NCBI GenBank assembly: GCA_027577415.1
Contig: JANBQS010000612.1
Location: 1-14,636, forward strand
Source of the DNA: Coemansia sp. RSA 922
Lineage: Eukaryota > Kickxellomycota > Kickxellomycetes > Kickxellales > Kickxellaceae
Length of the DNA: 14,636 bases
Direction: 5' to 3'
Part shown: positions 1-8,182 of the stretch, piece after piece
How the letters are laid out: each line of letters begins with the position of its first letter
Numbering within the stretch: position 1 is the first letter of the stretch
Notes under the pieces: model-generated
Database searches by the model: none
Told to the model about the DNA's origin: nothing
What the model saw: the letters and a program-made list of their open reading frames with translations, nothing else
Position numbers and translations under genes: made by a program

Positions 1-1493
1 GTATTGGGGATCCGGCGTGTTTACCATCGAGTAGCCCTCGAGCGAGACCGGCAGTCCATCAGGGCCCACTGCTGGTGTTGCTGGTGGAGTGGCGGCAATT
101 GGCTCAGCACGCATGAGCAAAAGATTTGTGATGCGTTTGCCGTTTAACCTTTCCTCCTTTTTGAACTTGTTCTTGATGTCATAGCGATTGCGACCAGGCA
201 TCATCGACGCGATCATCTCAAAGTCTGAGCCATATTTGCGCAACGCTCTGAAGAACACGTCCTCCTCCTCTGTGGTCCAGCGCTTACGTGTTCCTCGCTT
301 AGGAGCCCATGTGGCCGCGTTTACGTACCGCGAGCGACTGGTTTCATCTACCAGCTCCAGCGGCTCCCGGTTGGCGTCTGCCATTTCCCTTCGGTTGATG
401 ACAAGAGAATCAGAGTCCACCACGGTTTTGCCATCGACGATTCGCAACTGTGCCACCCTGAAGTTGGATGGCCCAGCCGACTCATCTACTTTGTTCACTT
501 TTGGCTCTGGCGCTTTCACCACCGGCTTTTCCTGAGTACTGCCGCTAGGACCATCATTGCTTGGTGACGCTTTCGGCTCCATAATTTTGCGCACAATGTC
601 GTTTTCCTTCTCAATAAACTCCTGTGTCGGTCGTCCGTGCCGAGTGTCGCGACAAAAGAAGCCGATAGGCAGGCTGCTGATAACCTCGAGATCCAGCACT
701 CGGTAGTCATCGGCAGTCTTAAGTTTAAGCGAAAGCGTAGGCTCTGGCGTACTACTTCCTGTGCGATGGCGCTTGCCTCTCGGACTGTTTAGTTGGCTGC
801 CAAAACCTGAGCGTCGCGATGAACTCATAGGTGAACCCATCGCCGCATTCATAGCATTAGCGGGGCTCATAGGCGAGTTGAGCGAGGCCAGTCGAGGTGG
901 TGCTCCAGCTGCTAGCGCTGTTGGCGGTCCTATAACTGACTCTCGCCGACTCTGCAGCAGCGGCCGTGGTCCGGACCGCGATATGCCGTTACCAGGCATG
1001 CCAATAACAATCGGCGTCCCTGTGGAATGTTGCGGGCGTTGTGGCGCACTCGATCCAACCGTCGGAATGCCATATTCGCCGATTGAAGGTGGCGATATAA
1101 GCTGAGGAGGCTGCGTCGCCATACCTCCTGGCTGTATTACCGTAGCACCACTTGGGAGTACCCGCGGTGGTTGCTGGGGCTGTGATTCAATGTGGTGTTG
1201 TGTAGAGACAGTCGCAGCCTCGTTATCTGTCCCGGCCTCCGCAGCTACGTTGTCTGTCTCGGGTGCATCACCAGTACCCTCGTTGCCCGGATCCGCTACT
1301 GGCTTGGGGCGCTGTGCTCTAGGCTTGGCCTTTGGGGCAAACTTACTGCCTCCTTTGGCTACACACACAAAAAAGACAATGAATTACTTGTTCCCGAATT
1401 AGCAACAAGAAATGTGTATTCTTTAACGCAAAACTATTTGTTTCGGCTTGCTGCGGCAGCATACTTACAAACACGCAACGACACCGAGGACAT
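1..1493 (-). CDS. BDP1: Transcription factor TFIIIB subunit B'' (Bdp1), SANT-domain protein, 3' end missing
   Basis: Bdp1 is the third TFIIIB subunit with TBP and Brf1; it recruits RNA polymerase III to tRNA, 5S and U6 promoters in the nucleus. The start is a 25-nt first exon (1493-1469) giving MSSVSLRV, spliced to exon 2 (1358 to the window edge), which opens S-KGGSKFAPKAKPR. This matches the conserved Bdp1 N-terminus of the MSS..K.G.KFAPK type. Exon 2 is open to base 1 (I checked the triplets), giving about 461 residues. A low-complexity Pro/Ser/Gly region follows, then SLPIGFFCRDTRHGRP (extended family region), VAQLRIVDGKTVVDSDSL, and a SANT domain at about residues 365-415 with RKRWTTEEEDVFFRALRKYG, FEMIASMMPGRNR and IKNKFKKEERL. 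The C-terminal part lies left of the window; yeast Bdp1 is about 594 aa. Divergent from the catalase gene. Identity rests on motif recall, but the fit is strong. Confidence 0.92.
1359..1468 (-). other. Spliceosomal intron of BDP1 (110 nt, phase 1)
   Basis: The donor reads GTAAGTAT, a perfect consensus, and the acceptor is a T/GT-rich tract ending TGTGTGTAG. A plausible branch point TTGCTAAT lies about 45 nt before the acceptor. Without splicing, exon 2 extends upstream only to an in-frame TAA near 1386 and has no ATG; with splicing, the reading joins into the conserved Bdp1 N-terminus. The only intron I can support in this window. Confidence 0.88.
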
Positions 1494-1960
1494 TATGAGT
1501 TGGCTTCAAATTGTAGACGCAGAAATTCGTGCGAAAAATATAGTATTACAATGGTCAAATTTGGTGACGGCGAAGGCAATGAAGAATGTCTTACTTTTCT
1601 TTGGCCTTGTGCGACTTGACTGGTCGGATCTATGGATTGCGCGGGATCAGCACTTAGGCTCGGCTTTGAAGAGCCTTTGGCCTGAAAGCCTGTAGCGGCG
1701 ATTAATTTTCATGTGAGCGCACAATTTCAGCCTTGTCCCGTCCGCAAAAGCGCGCGCATGGGCCGGCCAAAAGCATCTTTGCATCTTCCGCCATCACATG
1801 CCGCTCCTTCTTTCAGTGGGCACTTGCAATCCCTCTCCACGCATATCTTAATCTCCCATCTTTCGCTTTCACACGCACATACGCAACAGCTCTTTTCTTC
1901 TCTTCTCCTTTGTACTTTTCTCTTATCTATCTGAAGATACTAGCCACCTTTACATAAATC
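1494..1960. promoter_or_regulatory. Divergent promoter region between BDP1 and catalase
   Basis: This 467-bp spacer must hold the 5' regions of both genes. On the catalase side, about 1800-1935 is strongly pyrimidine-rich (repeated TCTCTT/CTTTT blocks), a common leader or start-site pattern in highly expressed fungal genes. An 8-bp palindrome GGCCGGCC lies at 1761-1768. I see no clear TATA box or Yap1-type site. Open frames here and over BDP1 exon 2 on the plus strand have no recognisable protein. Confidence 0.55.
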
Positions 1961-3451
1961 ATGTCTCAGCATCCATCTGACGCGCCCTCCGTCGCTAACC
2001 GCGGCGTCTTGACTACGGCCAACGGCAACCCGGTTGACAACAACCAGACCTCGATGACAGCCGGTAGCCTCGGCCCTGTTGTTCTCCAGGACTTTCACCT
2101 CATTGACAAGCTAGCGCACTTTGACCGCGAGCGTATCCCCGAGCGTGTGGTTCATGCCAAGGGAGCCGGTGCTCACGGATACTTTGAAGTGACCAAGGAC
2201 ATTAGCCACCTTACTTGCGCCAAGTTCCTCAGCAAGGTCGGCAAGCGCACACCCGTCTTTACGCGCTTTTCGACGGTCGGTGGTGAGCTCGGTTCGGCCG
2301 ATACTGCTCGCGATCCTCGCGGCTTTTCGGTCAAGTTCTACACCGAGGAAGGAAACTGGGACATGGTTGGCAACAACACGCCCATCTTCTTTATCCGCGA
2401 CCCGATCAAGTTCCCCGACTTTATCCACACCCAGAAGCGTCACCCACAGACTCATCTGCCGGATGCCACGATGATGTGGGACTTTTGGTCGCTCGTCCCC
2501 GAGTCGCTGCACCAAGTCACCATTCTTATGTCTGACCGCGGTATCCCTGACGGCTTCCGTCATATGCACGGCTACTCGAGCCACACGCTAAAGCTAGTCC
2601 AGGCCGATGGGTCGTTCCACTACGTCAAGTGGCACTTCCGCACCGAGCAGGGAGTCAAGAACATTATGCCCGACGAGGCTGCACGCCTTGCCGGTGTTGA
2701 CCCCAACTACGCTACGCGCGATCTGTTCTCGGCGATTGAGCGTGGCGAGCACCCAGCATGGCGCGTGTATGTCCAGGTCTTTACTCAGGAAGAGGCACTC
2801 AAGTACCGCTTCAATCCATTCGACGTTACCAAGGTCGTCAGCCAGAAGGACTTCCCGCTGCACGAAGTCGGGCGCATGGTATTGAACCGCAACCCCGAGA
2901 ACTACTTTGCCGAAGTCGAGCAGTCGGCGTTCTGCCCATCGCACATGGTTCCTGGCATTGCTCCGTCGCCCGATCGCATGCTGCAGGGCCGTCTGTTCAG
3001 CTATGCTGACACACATCGCCACCGCCTGGGCGCAAACTACCACCAGATTCCTATCAACCGGCCCATCCACGGAGTCAACAACCATCAGCGCGACGGTGCC
3101 ATGGCTATCAATGGCAACGGTGGCGCTGCCCCCAACTATGAGCCCAACTCGTACGGTGGTCCTGCACAAAACAATCTCGCGGCTCAAACCTACGCCAGCA
3201 ACTTTGCCGTACAGGGCGAGGTCGCTCGTCACACCTATGAGCTCACTGATGATGACTTTGTCCAAGTCGCAGCTCTCTACAACCTGTTCGACAACGAGCA
3301 AAAGCACCGCCTGGCTACTACTATTGCCTCGACTCTGTCTCAGACCCCGGTGTTTATCCAGAAGCGTCAGCTTGGTCACTTTTACCGTGCTGACAAGGAC
3401 TATGGCCGTCGTGTCGAGGCTGCTCTGAAGGCGGCTGGATCCAAGATCTAA
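1961..3451 (+). CDS. CTA1: Monofunctional haem catalase, probably peroxisomal
   Basis: Converts 2 H2O2 to water and oxygen. The 496-aa intronless protein is the usual size of a small-subunit (clade 3) catalase. By alignment to the bovine enzyme from memory, the distal haem residues are His65 ([14 protein letters not shown]), Ser104 (RFSTVGGE) and Asn138 (VGNNTPIFF), and the proximal ligand is Tyr348 in [14 protein letters not shown], with Arg344 before it. The proximal region and C-terminal helical domain are complete. The protein ends AGSKI; SKI is a PTS1-like tripeptide, suggesting peroxisomal import, and there is no signal peptide. The loop that helps bind NADPH in mammalian catalase (VWPHKD) reads VVSQKD here (292-297), so cofactor binding is uncertain. 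GC-ending codons dominate, unlike the next gene, which fits high expression. The ATG follows a pyrimidine-rich leader. The symbol is by analogy with the yeast peroxisomal catalase. Confidence 0.98.
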   Translation: MSQHPSDAPSVANRGVLTTANGNPVDNNQTSMTAGSLGPVVLQDFHLIDKLAHFDRERIPERVVHAKGAGAHGYFEVTKDISHLTCAKFLSKVGKRTPVFTRFSTVGGELGSADTARDPRGFSVKFYTEEGNWDMVGNNTPIFFIRDPIKFPDFIHTQKRHPQTHLPDATMMWDFWSLVPESLHQVTILMSDRGIPDGFRHMHGYSSHTLKLVQADGSFHYVKWHFRTEQGVKNIMPDEAARLAGVDPNYATRDLFSAIERGEHPAWRVYVQVFTQEEALKYRFNPFDVTKVVSQKDFPLHEVGRMVLNRNPENYFAEVEQSAFCPSHMVPGIAPSPDRMLQGRLFSYADTHRHRLGANYHQIPINRPIHGVNNHQRDGAMAINGNGGAAPNYEPNSYGGPAQNNLAAQTYASNFAVQGEVARHTYELTDDDFVQVAALYNLFDNEQKHRLATTIASTLSQTPVFIQKRQLGHFYRADKDYGRRVEAALKAAGSKI

Positions 3452-3873
3452 GTCGTGGAAAGTGTAACTAGTTCTGGCTGTCGAGTCTCTCTTTTTTTTT
3501 TCTATTACTTATCTATATTATTAGGAGTTTTCAGTAGAAAACTTCCTCTTTTCAAACAACTGTAGCACATTCTATTTGATTTGAAGAGCATGTATGTACC
3601 ATTCACAGCCAGTCGCACACATATGGCAAGCGGTAGACACAACTCATGGACATTACTTTGGAGACTTTCTTTCAAAGCCTGTTTGTAGACAATGTCCGTT
3701 TTAAAAAAGATACTGAACTGCTTTGCAGAAAACCCCAAGCTCTTTAAAGAACCCTTTTGTGTTTGGACACTTTTTGCAACGCCTGCTTTCAAGGCAGCTA
3801 GTACACACTTTGCTTCTCTTCCACCTCATTTTTATTTATTTATTTATTAAACAATTTTCTTCTTGATTTTACA
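3452..3873. other. Intergenic region: catalase 3' end and F-box gene promoter
   Basis: A T-rich run (about 3490-3500) just after the catalase stop is the likely 3' UTR or polyadenylation region. A TTTA tetranucleotide run (3831-3849) lies shortly before the next ATG. A 95-codon open frame on the minus strand (3505-3792) shows no domain or composition I recognise and is not called. No RNA gene seen. Confidence 0.5.
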
Positions 3874-5580
3874 ATGTCTCTTCTACTAAGCCTTCCAGAT
3901 CACTTACTTATGCGAATACTTTATAAGGATATCCACAGCATTATCTATAGATTGAATGTCCGGAGTGGAGCACCACTGTTTCAGACTAGCGATACACTAT
4001 TCAAGTTCTATGCTTCATGTCATAGACTAAGAACGATAGCTATGAGGATACTCAGCAAGCATGCCTACATTCTATGCAGCAGTGATTTTGGCCGGCAGTT
4101 GTATACATTAAAAGCTGGTTTGCCCCTCAGCTCAGTCATTAAAGAAAACCTCCACAGTCGAGTGGGGGTGGCTTACTTGGATTTATCGTATGAAAACATT
4201 CTTAATGGCACAGTATTGGAGATGCTGCACAACGAAGGATATACAGAGGCAGTGTTTTCAAACATTAAAGTAGTCACAATTGATTTGTCAGTAGGCGACC
4301 CATCAAACATTCCAGAAGACTCAATTTGTGAAGCAAATATACACAAGCTTGCAGAGAGGCTAAACAATATGATGCCTAATGTTTTGGATATTGATGTCAC
4401 CTGTACCAATAGTGCTGAAATGTATTCTCCAATTCAGTCAAATAATTTTAATACAATAGTCAAAGAGCTATTCAGTAGTAAACGCGGACTGACGAACCTT
4501 TTGCCTACTACTAAATTTACATTCACAATGCCACTTGCTCTTTCCAACCTGACATATCTAGCTATTAACATGTGCTGTAGTGAGAACCGCCTAATGGAAT
4601 TGGCTCGACTAAATTGCCTTACACTAGAGCACCTTCGAATCGAAGAAAGACGTTTAATGCTATTTAGTCATGTGTTTAGGGATGGTGATGATGTCGATAT
4701 TCAATATCCTGTACTCAAAATGTTAGATTACAAGTGCTACGCCCTAGAGCCATTTGAGGAATTGGTCACCCTAGAGCACAATCCATTTCCAGTACTAGCT
4801 GGGCTAGTTATTGATTCACCACATATGGTTGATACCAGCTTTATGTTGGAGAAATGTCACAAACATCTCAGTAAACTACAAATGGAAGTTTTTGGCCAAA
4901 CAGCCCAGGCGCTACACCGCAGTAAGATATTTGCCAAGAATGGACTTCCCAAAGCCAAAAGATTTGATATAGCGTTTTATTTGGAAGATATTGAGAACAA
5001 CCTAGGTCAAGTCGAACTGGTTCTAGACAGTGTGTTGCGCATGGCACCACATGTCGAGGTACTCTATGCTGAATTACTCACATATTCCCATTACAACATT
5101 GATATGTCGGCAATGACTGAGCCAATGAGCTTGCTTCAGCTGCGATATTTGGAGCTTAACGGTGTCCCAATACCACTTTTAGTGATGATACATATACTAA
5201 AATCTGCACCACGTCTAATATCGGCTACTATCAACCCAAACACAATTGAGTTTGATGGGTCAGAATATATCACTGCTGATTTTGTCCATGGTTTTTGTAA
5301 ATCAAATACCCACTTGGGTTCTCTTTTGAATTTTATCAGATTTTCTGGTTGCTCACATCATAGTACCAGAGGCGTAACTCACTATGCGCTTCTACTTGCT
5401 TTGGCTTGTTCGCGTGCAGTCGACATTTGCTACCCCCTTTGCGACTTACCATTCAGTAACAGCTGCAAGGAGCTTATCGAGAGCACAGTATTCCTTCCTT
5501 ACAAAAATAGGCTCGGCAATGTCAACTGGCACGAAGGAGACGATATGTTATACCAGTTCCAAGCTTTTGATTCACAATAA
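3874..5580 (+). CDS. F-box-like / leucine-rich-repeat-like protein, lineage-expanded fungal family
   Basis: Intronless, 568 aa. The N-terminus SLLLSLPDHLLMRILYKDI followed by a Cys-His-Arg-Leu segment (residues about 5-60) resembles the F-box-like heads of a large Kickxellomycete family, in which an LP.H/I..I motif precedes a conserved 'C..LR' helix. The rest is Leu/Ile-rich with irregular LRR-like units, e.g. LTYLAINMCCSENRLMELARL, LEHLRIEE and LRYLELNGVPIPLL, and an acidic ENI..L..R segment near 145-170. If the F-box reading is right, the protein could be an SCF ubiquitin-ligase substrate adaptor, but the motif is degenerate and Skp1 binding is not shown. It is markedly AT-rich at third codon positions relative to catalase and the DEP1-like gene. 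No signal peptide or membrane segment. The ATG is preceded by an A/T-rich leader ending TTTTACA. Family recognition is from memory. Confidence 0.75.
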   Translation: MSLLLSLPDHLLMRILYKDIHSIIYRLNVRSGAPLFQTSDTLFKFYASCHRLRTIAMRILSKHAYILCSSDFGRQLYTLKAGLPLSSVIKENLHSRVGVAYLDLSYENILNGTVLEMLHNEGYTEAVFSNIKVVTIDLSVGDPSNIPEDSICEANIHKLAERLNNMMPNVLDIDVTCTNSAEMYSPIQSNNFNTIVKELFSSKRGLTNLLPTTKFTFTMPLALSNLTYLAINMCCSENRLMELARLNCLTLEHLRIEERRLMLFSHVFRDGDDVDIQYPVLKMLDYKCYALEPFEELVTLEHNPFPVLAGLVIDSPHMVDTSFMLEKCHKHLSKLQMEVFGQTAQALHRSKIFAKNGLPKAKRFDIAFYLEDIENNLGQVELVLDSVLRMAPHVEVLYAELLTYSHYNIDMSAMTEPMSLLQLRYLELNGVPIPLLVMIHILKSAPRLISATINPNTIEFDGSEYITADFVHGFCKSNTHLGSLLNFIRFSGCSHHSTRGVTHYALLLALACSRAVDICYPLCDLPFSNSCKELIESTVFLPYKNRLGNVNWHEGDDMLYQFQAFDSQ

Positions 5581-5581
5581 A
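5576..5581 (+). terminator. AATAAA polyadenylation-type hexamer overlapping the F-box gene stop
   Basis: The TAA stop codon of the F-box-like gene lies inside AATAAA. A hexamer this early would give a very short 3' UTR, compatible with only 153 bp between this stop and the stop of the convergent zinc-ribbon gene. Functional use is inferred. Confidence 0.35.
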
Positions 5582-5733
5582 ACTAGGCTATATTGAACAA
5601 ACCAACATGCTTTTATATAGTGTCATAAAAGGGACAGCGCTCTGCCACTGCTTTTGTCATTTTTGTTAGCCTAAATATAAAACACATTCATATTTACAAT
5701 GAATATCCCGCAAGGGTGCTAACCACCTTACAT

Positions 5734-6225
5734 CTAGTCATTTTGCGTGGATGTTGGTGCTGGTACATTACTTTGAGGATTGCTAGTAGGCTTGCGGTTA
5801 GACGATGAGGGGTCAGGGCCCTTTGAATATGGAGGTGGTGGTGCCTGGTAGTCGTTTTCAGTATAGGCGACAGTCTGGAACTGTGGTGGACGCGGTTGTA
5901 TTCTATCCTCTGGAATATAAATATCTCGCGTCTGACTTTGTCGAGAGGGGCTAGTTTGCATATGACGACGATTGGAGCGAGGCTCTTCATTAACTCGCAC
6001 TCGAGCCATTTCTACACCTTCCCATCTGCAAATATCGCAGTGGAGCAGTCGCCGGTTACGAGATATAGGTACGATGGGCACACAGTAGAGGGTCATCCAA
6101 GTTCGCCGCCTAATTGACTGTATTGCGTTATTGTGACAGCGCGGGCAACGCATTAGCTCTGGGCCCAAAGACCTGATCTGGTTCCATGTGCCACAAAGAA
6201 TAGGGATAAAAATGAAATCACACAT
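5734..6225 (-). CDS. Small zinc-ribbon protein with C-terminal PY (PPPPY) motif
   Basis: 163 aa, intronless. A hydrophobic start MCDFIFIPILCGTWN is followed by a four-Cys zinc ribbon: CPRC (Cys27, Cys30) and CDIC (Cys63, Cys66), separated by an RTWMTLYCVPIVPISRNRR strand region. The pattern CPRCH...R.W..L...P..P......C.IC.WE is that of a small fungal zinc-ribbon family (zinc_ribbon_15 type by recall). The second half is disordered and Pro/Ser/Gln-rich, with PPPPY at 129-133, a candidate ligand for WW domains such as those of Rsp5/Nedd4 ubiquitin ligases. The hydrophobic start might associate with membrane, but it is short. Convergent with the F-box-like gene. A TATATAT-like element lies about 100 bp upstream of the ATG. 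Biochemical role unknown; an adaptor function is inference from the PY motif. Confidence 0.85.
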   Translation of the reverse strand: MCDFIFIPILCGTWNQIRSLGPELMRCPRCHNNAIQSIRRRTWMTLYCVPIVPISRNRRLLHCDICRWEGVEMARVRVNEEPRSNRRHMQTSPSRQSQTRDIYIPEDRIQPRPPQFQTVAYTENDYQAPPPPYSKGPDPSSSNRKPTSNPQSNVPAPTSTQND

Positions 6226-6849
6226 TTGTTAATAAATAAAAAAGAGTTGGTCAAGTTGTGAAGAAGAGATGTCAGCGGGATGAGGGTGGGAGCTAGCGCC
6301 AGGCTTTATTCAAAAAAAAAAAAAAATATATGCGGAGTTTGTGGCTGCATGATGTCATGTTCTTGGCAAGACTTTGTCCTTTGGTCTAGGCCAATAAGCG
6401 CATGGATAGCGTTTAACAACAGTAGTCCCCTCATCTTTCGAACAAAGAACATAATGTCCCCATGTATAGTATTACGTTCTATGGTTTTTCTCGGACAACA
6501 TATCCAAAATCGAGTTGAAGCGGCATATGCAAGTGATCACGCTGACAGTAATTTACATTGGAGGCGAGGGATGCATACAAGGGAAGAAAGAGTGTGGCAA
6601 AAAGGAGAATAGTGTTGGCGCAGATCCCTCTACCCTGTGACCAATTAAGTGGTGCGGATGCTGGGCATTCTACTCGGCACTTTCCATCTAGCTTTCAGTA
6701 CTCCTAGCCAATTAGAAAAAAAAACTATCTCGAGGTTGGGATAAAACAAGGAGGCACCTCCATGACGAAGGAAATGAATATCATAGTAACAAAAGACACC
6801 AAAAAAAATGAGAAAGAGAAGAAATAACCACTACTAGGGCTACTCGGCA
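6226..6849. other. Intergenic region: zinc-ribbon promoter and 3' end of LCD gene A
   Basis: 624 bp. Holds a 15-nt A run (6312-6326) followed by TATATG, which on the minus strand reads CATATA and lies about 100 bp from the zinc-ribbon ATG. Three CCAAT pentamers occur on the plus strand (6391, 6641, 6708), inverted relative to that gene. The segment 6713-6830 is A-rich and probably holds the 3' UTR of gene A. A plus-strand open frame (6280-6612) has no recognisable features. Confidence 0.45.
6326..6332 (-). promoter_or_regulatory. TATA-like element of the zinc-ribbon gene
   Basis: On the minus strand CATATAT followed by a 15-nt T run, about 100 bp before the ATG at 6225. Position fits a TATA box, but the A/T-rich setting makes chance likely. 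Confidence 0.35.
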
Positions 6850-7557
6850 TTAGTACTTGTAGTCGTTGTTGTCGCGATGCTTGCCATGCTTCTCCTCGGG
6901 CAGGTTGCGCTCCTCAAAGTTGTCATAGAGCTTCTTGGCCAAAAGTCCAGCGGCCACAACACCAACACCAGCTATGGCAGCGTGGGACTTGTCAATGGAG
7001 CCATCCTCGTCGACAAAGAAATTACCCTTGCTCTGCTGCAACTCCTGTTGATATTGCTGCTGTTGCTGGGGAGTGTCGTCCTTGTGTGCATACTTCTGGT
7101 AGGCGGTATAAGCCAGGCCACCGGCGGCGGCTACACCGAGGCCCTGGACAACAACATGGGACTTGTCAATCTTGTTGTGAACAACACCGTGCTTATCGGT
7201 GTAGGTCTCGTCCTTGTAGCTGTAGTTACCGACGTTGCTTAAGAAGCCGCGCTCGCCCTCCTCGCCTTGCTGCTGCTCGTCAAAGCCACGGTTCTCGCCA
7301 TATTGGCTCTGGTTCTCGTAGCCACGGTTCTCACTGTACTGGTCCTGGTTGCCGTAGCCGGGCTGGTTACCGTACTGCTGTTGCTGCTGGTTGTAGCCCG
7401 ACTGGTTGTCGTACTGCTGCTGGTTGTTGTAGCCCGACTGGTTGTCGTACTGCTGCTGGTTGTTGTAGCCCGACTGGTTGTCGTACTGCTGGTTATCGTA
7501 GCCACGGTTCTCGCCGTACTGGTTGTTGTTGTTGTTGTTGTTGTTGTAGTTAGACAT
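6850..7557 (-). CDS. Prion-like Gln/Asn/Tyr-rich protein with duplicated hydrophobic KK module (LCD gene A)
   Basis: 235 aa, intronless. Residues 1-100 are low-complexity: an Asn run (5-12), three 12-residue units YDNQSGYNNQQQ (about 25-57), and flanking ENRG(Y/F)(D/E) units. After GERGF comes DETYTDKHGVVHNKIDKSH and an Ala/Val/Gly-rich segment (129-156, GLGVAAAGGLAYTAYQKY), a Q-rich linker, then a second copy (187-212, SIDKSHAAIAGVGVVAAGLLAKK), ending in a charged tail NDYKY. The paralogues downstream of it in the window (B, C) each have one copy of this module. The composition is that of prion-like, phase-separating proteins. The two hydrophobic segments could be membrane helices or a glycine-zipper-like packing surface; neither is shown. 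No known enzyme domain. Last gene of three in the same orientation. Alternative frames over the repeat are open only because its unit is a multiple of three. Confidence 0.85.
   Translation of the reverse strand: MSNYNNNNNNNNQYGENRGYDNQQYDNQSGYNNQQQYDNQSGYNNQQQYDNQSGYNQQQQQYGNQPGYGNQDQYSENRGYENQSQYGENRGFDEQQQGEEGERGFLSNVGNYSYKDETYTDKHGVVHNKIDKSHVVVQGLGVAAAGGLAYTAYQKYAHKDDTPQQQQQYQQELQQSKGNFFVDEDGSIDKSHAAIAGVGVVAAGLLAKKLYDNFEERNLPEEKHGKHRDNNDYKY
7395..7490 (-). repeat. 36-bp coding minisatellite in LCD gene A
   Basis: The element AGCCCGACTG recurs at 7395, 7431 and 7467, an exact 36-bp period with nearly identical intervening sequence. Each unit encodes 12 residues (YDNQSGYNNQQQ). Two full copies and a partial third are seen; the last diverges after the TACTGCTG stretch. 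A 36-bp unit lets copy number vary without a frameshift. Confidence 0.92.
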
Positions 7558-7597
7558 GGCTTATCCGATGACGAGTATAAAGTATTCGCTTGACAAG

Positions 7598-7627
7598 AAG
7601 AAAAGAAAAGAAAAGAAAAGAAAAAAG
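7598..7627 (-). repeat. CTTTT pentanucleotide repeat in the LCD gene A leader
   Basis: On the plus strand four consecutive AAAAG units (7601-7620) within a purine tract; in gene orientation a (CTTTT)n pyrimidine tract about 40 nt before the ATG, followed by TTCTTGTCAAGC. LCD gene B has the same repeat followed by TTTTCAAGC. Confidence 0.85.
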
Positions 7628-7677
7628 TGGTGACCACGAGAGACAGATGATATGTCTGAGGAATAGGACTGCCCAGC

Positions 7678-7702
7678 ACCAGGCTATTTATATGTTCCTG
7701 GT
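7678..7702 (-). promoter_or_regulatory. TATA-like box of LCD gene A inside an inverted repeat
   Basis: In gene orientation the core is TATAAATA (7692-7685), about 130 bp upstream of the ATG. It sits in the 13-nt spacer of the inverted repeat ACCAGG (7678-7683) / CCTGGT (7697-7702). TATA spacing resembles that of genes B and C. Confidence 0.55.
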
Positions 7703-8182
7703 CGGGTTCGCCATTGGCAAGCGGGGATGGTTGCACACCTCTCTCTCGCACTTCAGCGCGTACAAGATTTACTCATGCCCATTTTTGTTTTCTCACATCC
7801 CTACCCTCATCCTCGTCCCAAGAAAGCGCCTCAAATTGTTCTCAGCTGGCTGTGAGTCGCACAGCTTTCCACGGAGCTCGTGGTCACTTGCACTGGCTAC
7901 GGACTGATTTCTACTCAAAGACACGGGGAAACAACATCCATATTCCTTCTAAAAATAGATTACTTCCACGACTACCCTCTCAATTAGCAGACATGGAATA
8001 AAAAAAAATGACATGGCTATTTTGGCGCCAAGAAAAAGATGAGGACAAGGACATGAGGATGGAGAAGACGATAGTCGGGGACACAAAGTAAAAAAAGTTG
8101 TATTGAGAGGCTTTACACATACCCCGAATAAAAAAAGTACTACTCACAAGTCACAGAGAAAGGATAGAGGAAAAAAAGGTTC

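Larger units (their letters stand above)
7558..8182. other. Intergenic region between LCD genes A and B
   Basis: 625 bp. Contains the gene A leader repeat and TATA-like box; upstream of these (about 7700-8000) the sequence is unremarkable mixed composition. The segment 8000-8182 is A-rich on the plus strand, probably the T-rich 3' UTR of gene B. Open frames 7590-7907 and 7714-8001 on the plus strand show no domain and are not called. Confidence 0.5.

Noticed and set aside
1192..1695. 167-codon open frame on the plus strand over BDP1 exon 1, intron and exon 2
   Set aside because: It is antisense to a gene with clear conserved motifs and a matching splice junction; its own translation has no recognisable domain.
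2594..3379. Long minus-strand open frame (261 codons) inside catalase
   Set aside because: Shadow of GC-biased codon use in the catalase gene on the other strand; no family features.
3505..3792. 95-codon minus-strand frame between catalase and the F-box-like gene
   Set aside because: No motif, and it overlaps the probable catalase 3' UTR.
6280..6612. 110-codon plus-strand frame in the spacer before LCD gene A
   Set aside because: It includes an A run translated as poly-Lys and shows no domain; it covers the likely zinc-ribbon promoter.
7239..7751. Thr/Ser-rich mucin-like 170-codon minus-strand frame over LCD gene A
   Set aside because: Created by reading the repeat in a second frame; the gene A frame matches paralogues B and C.
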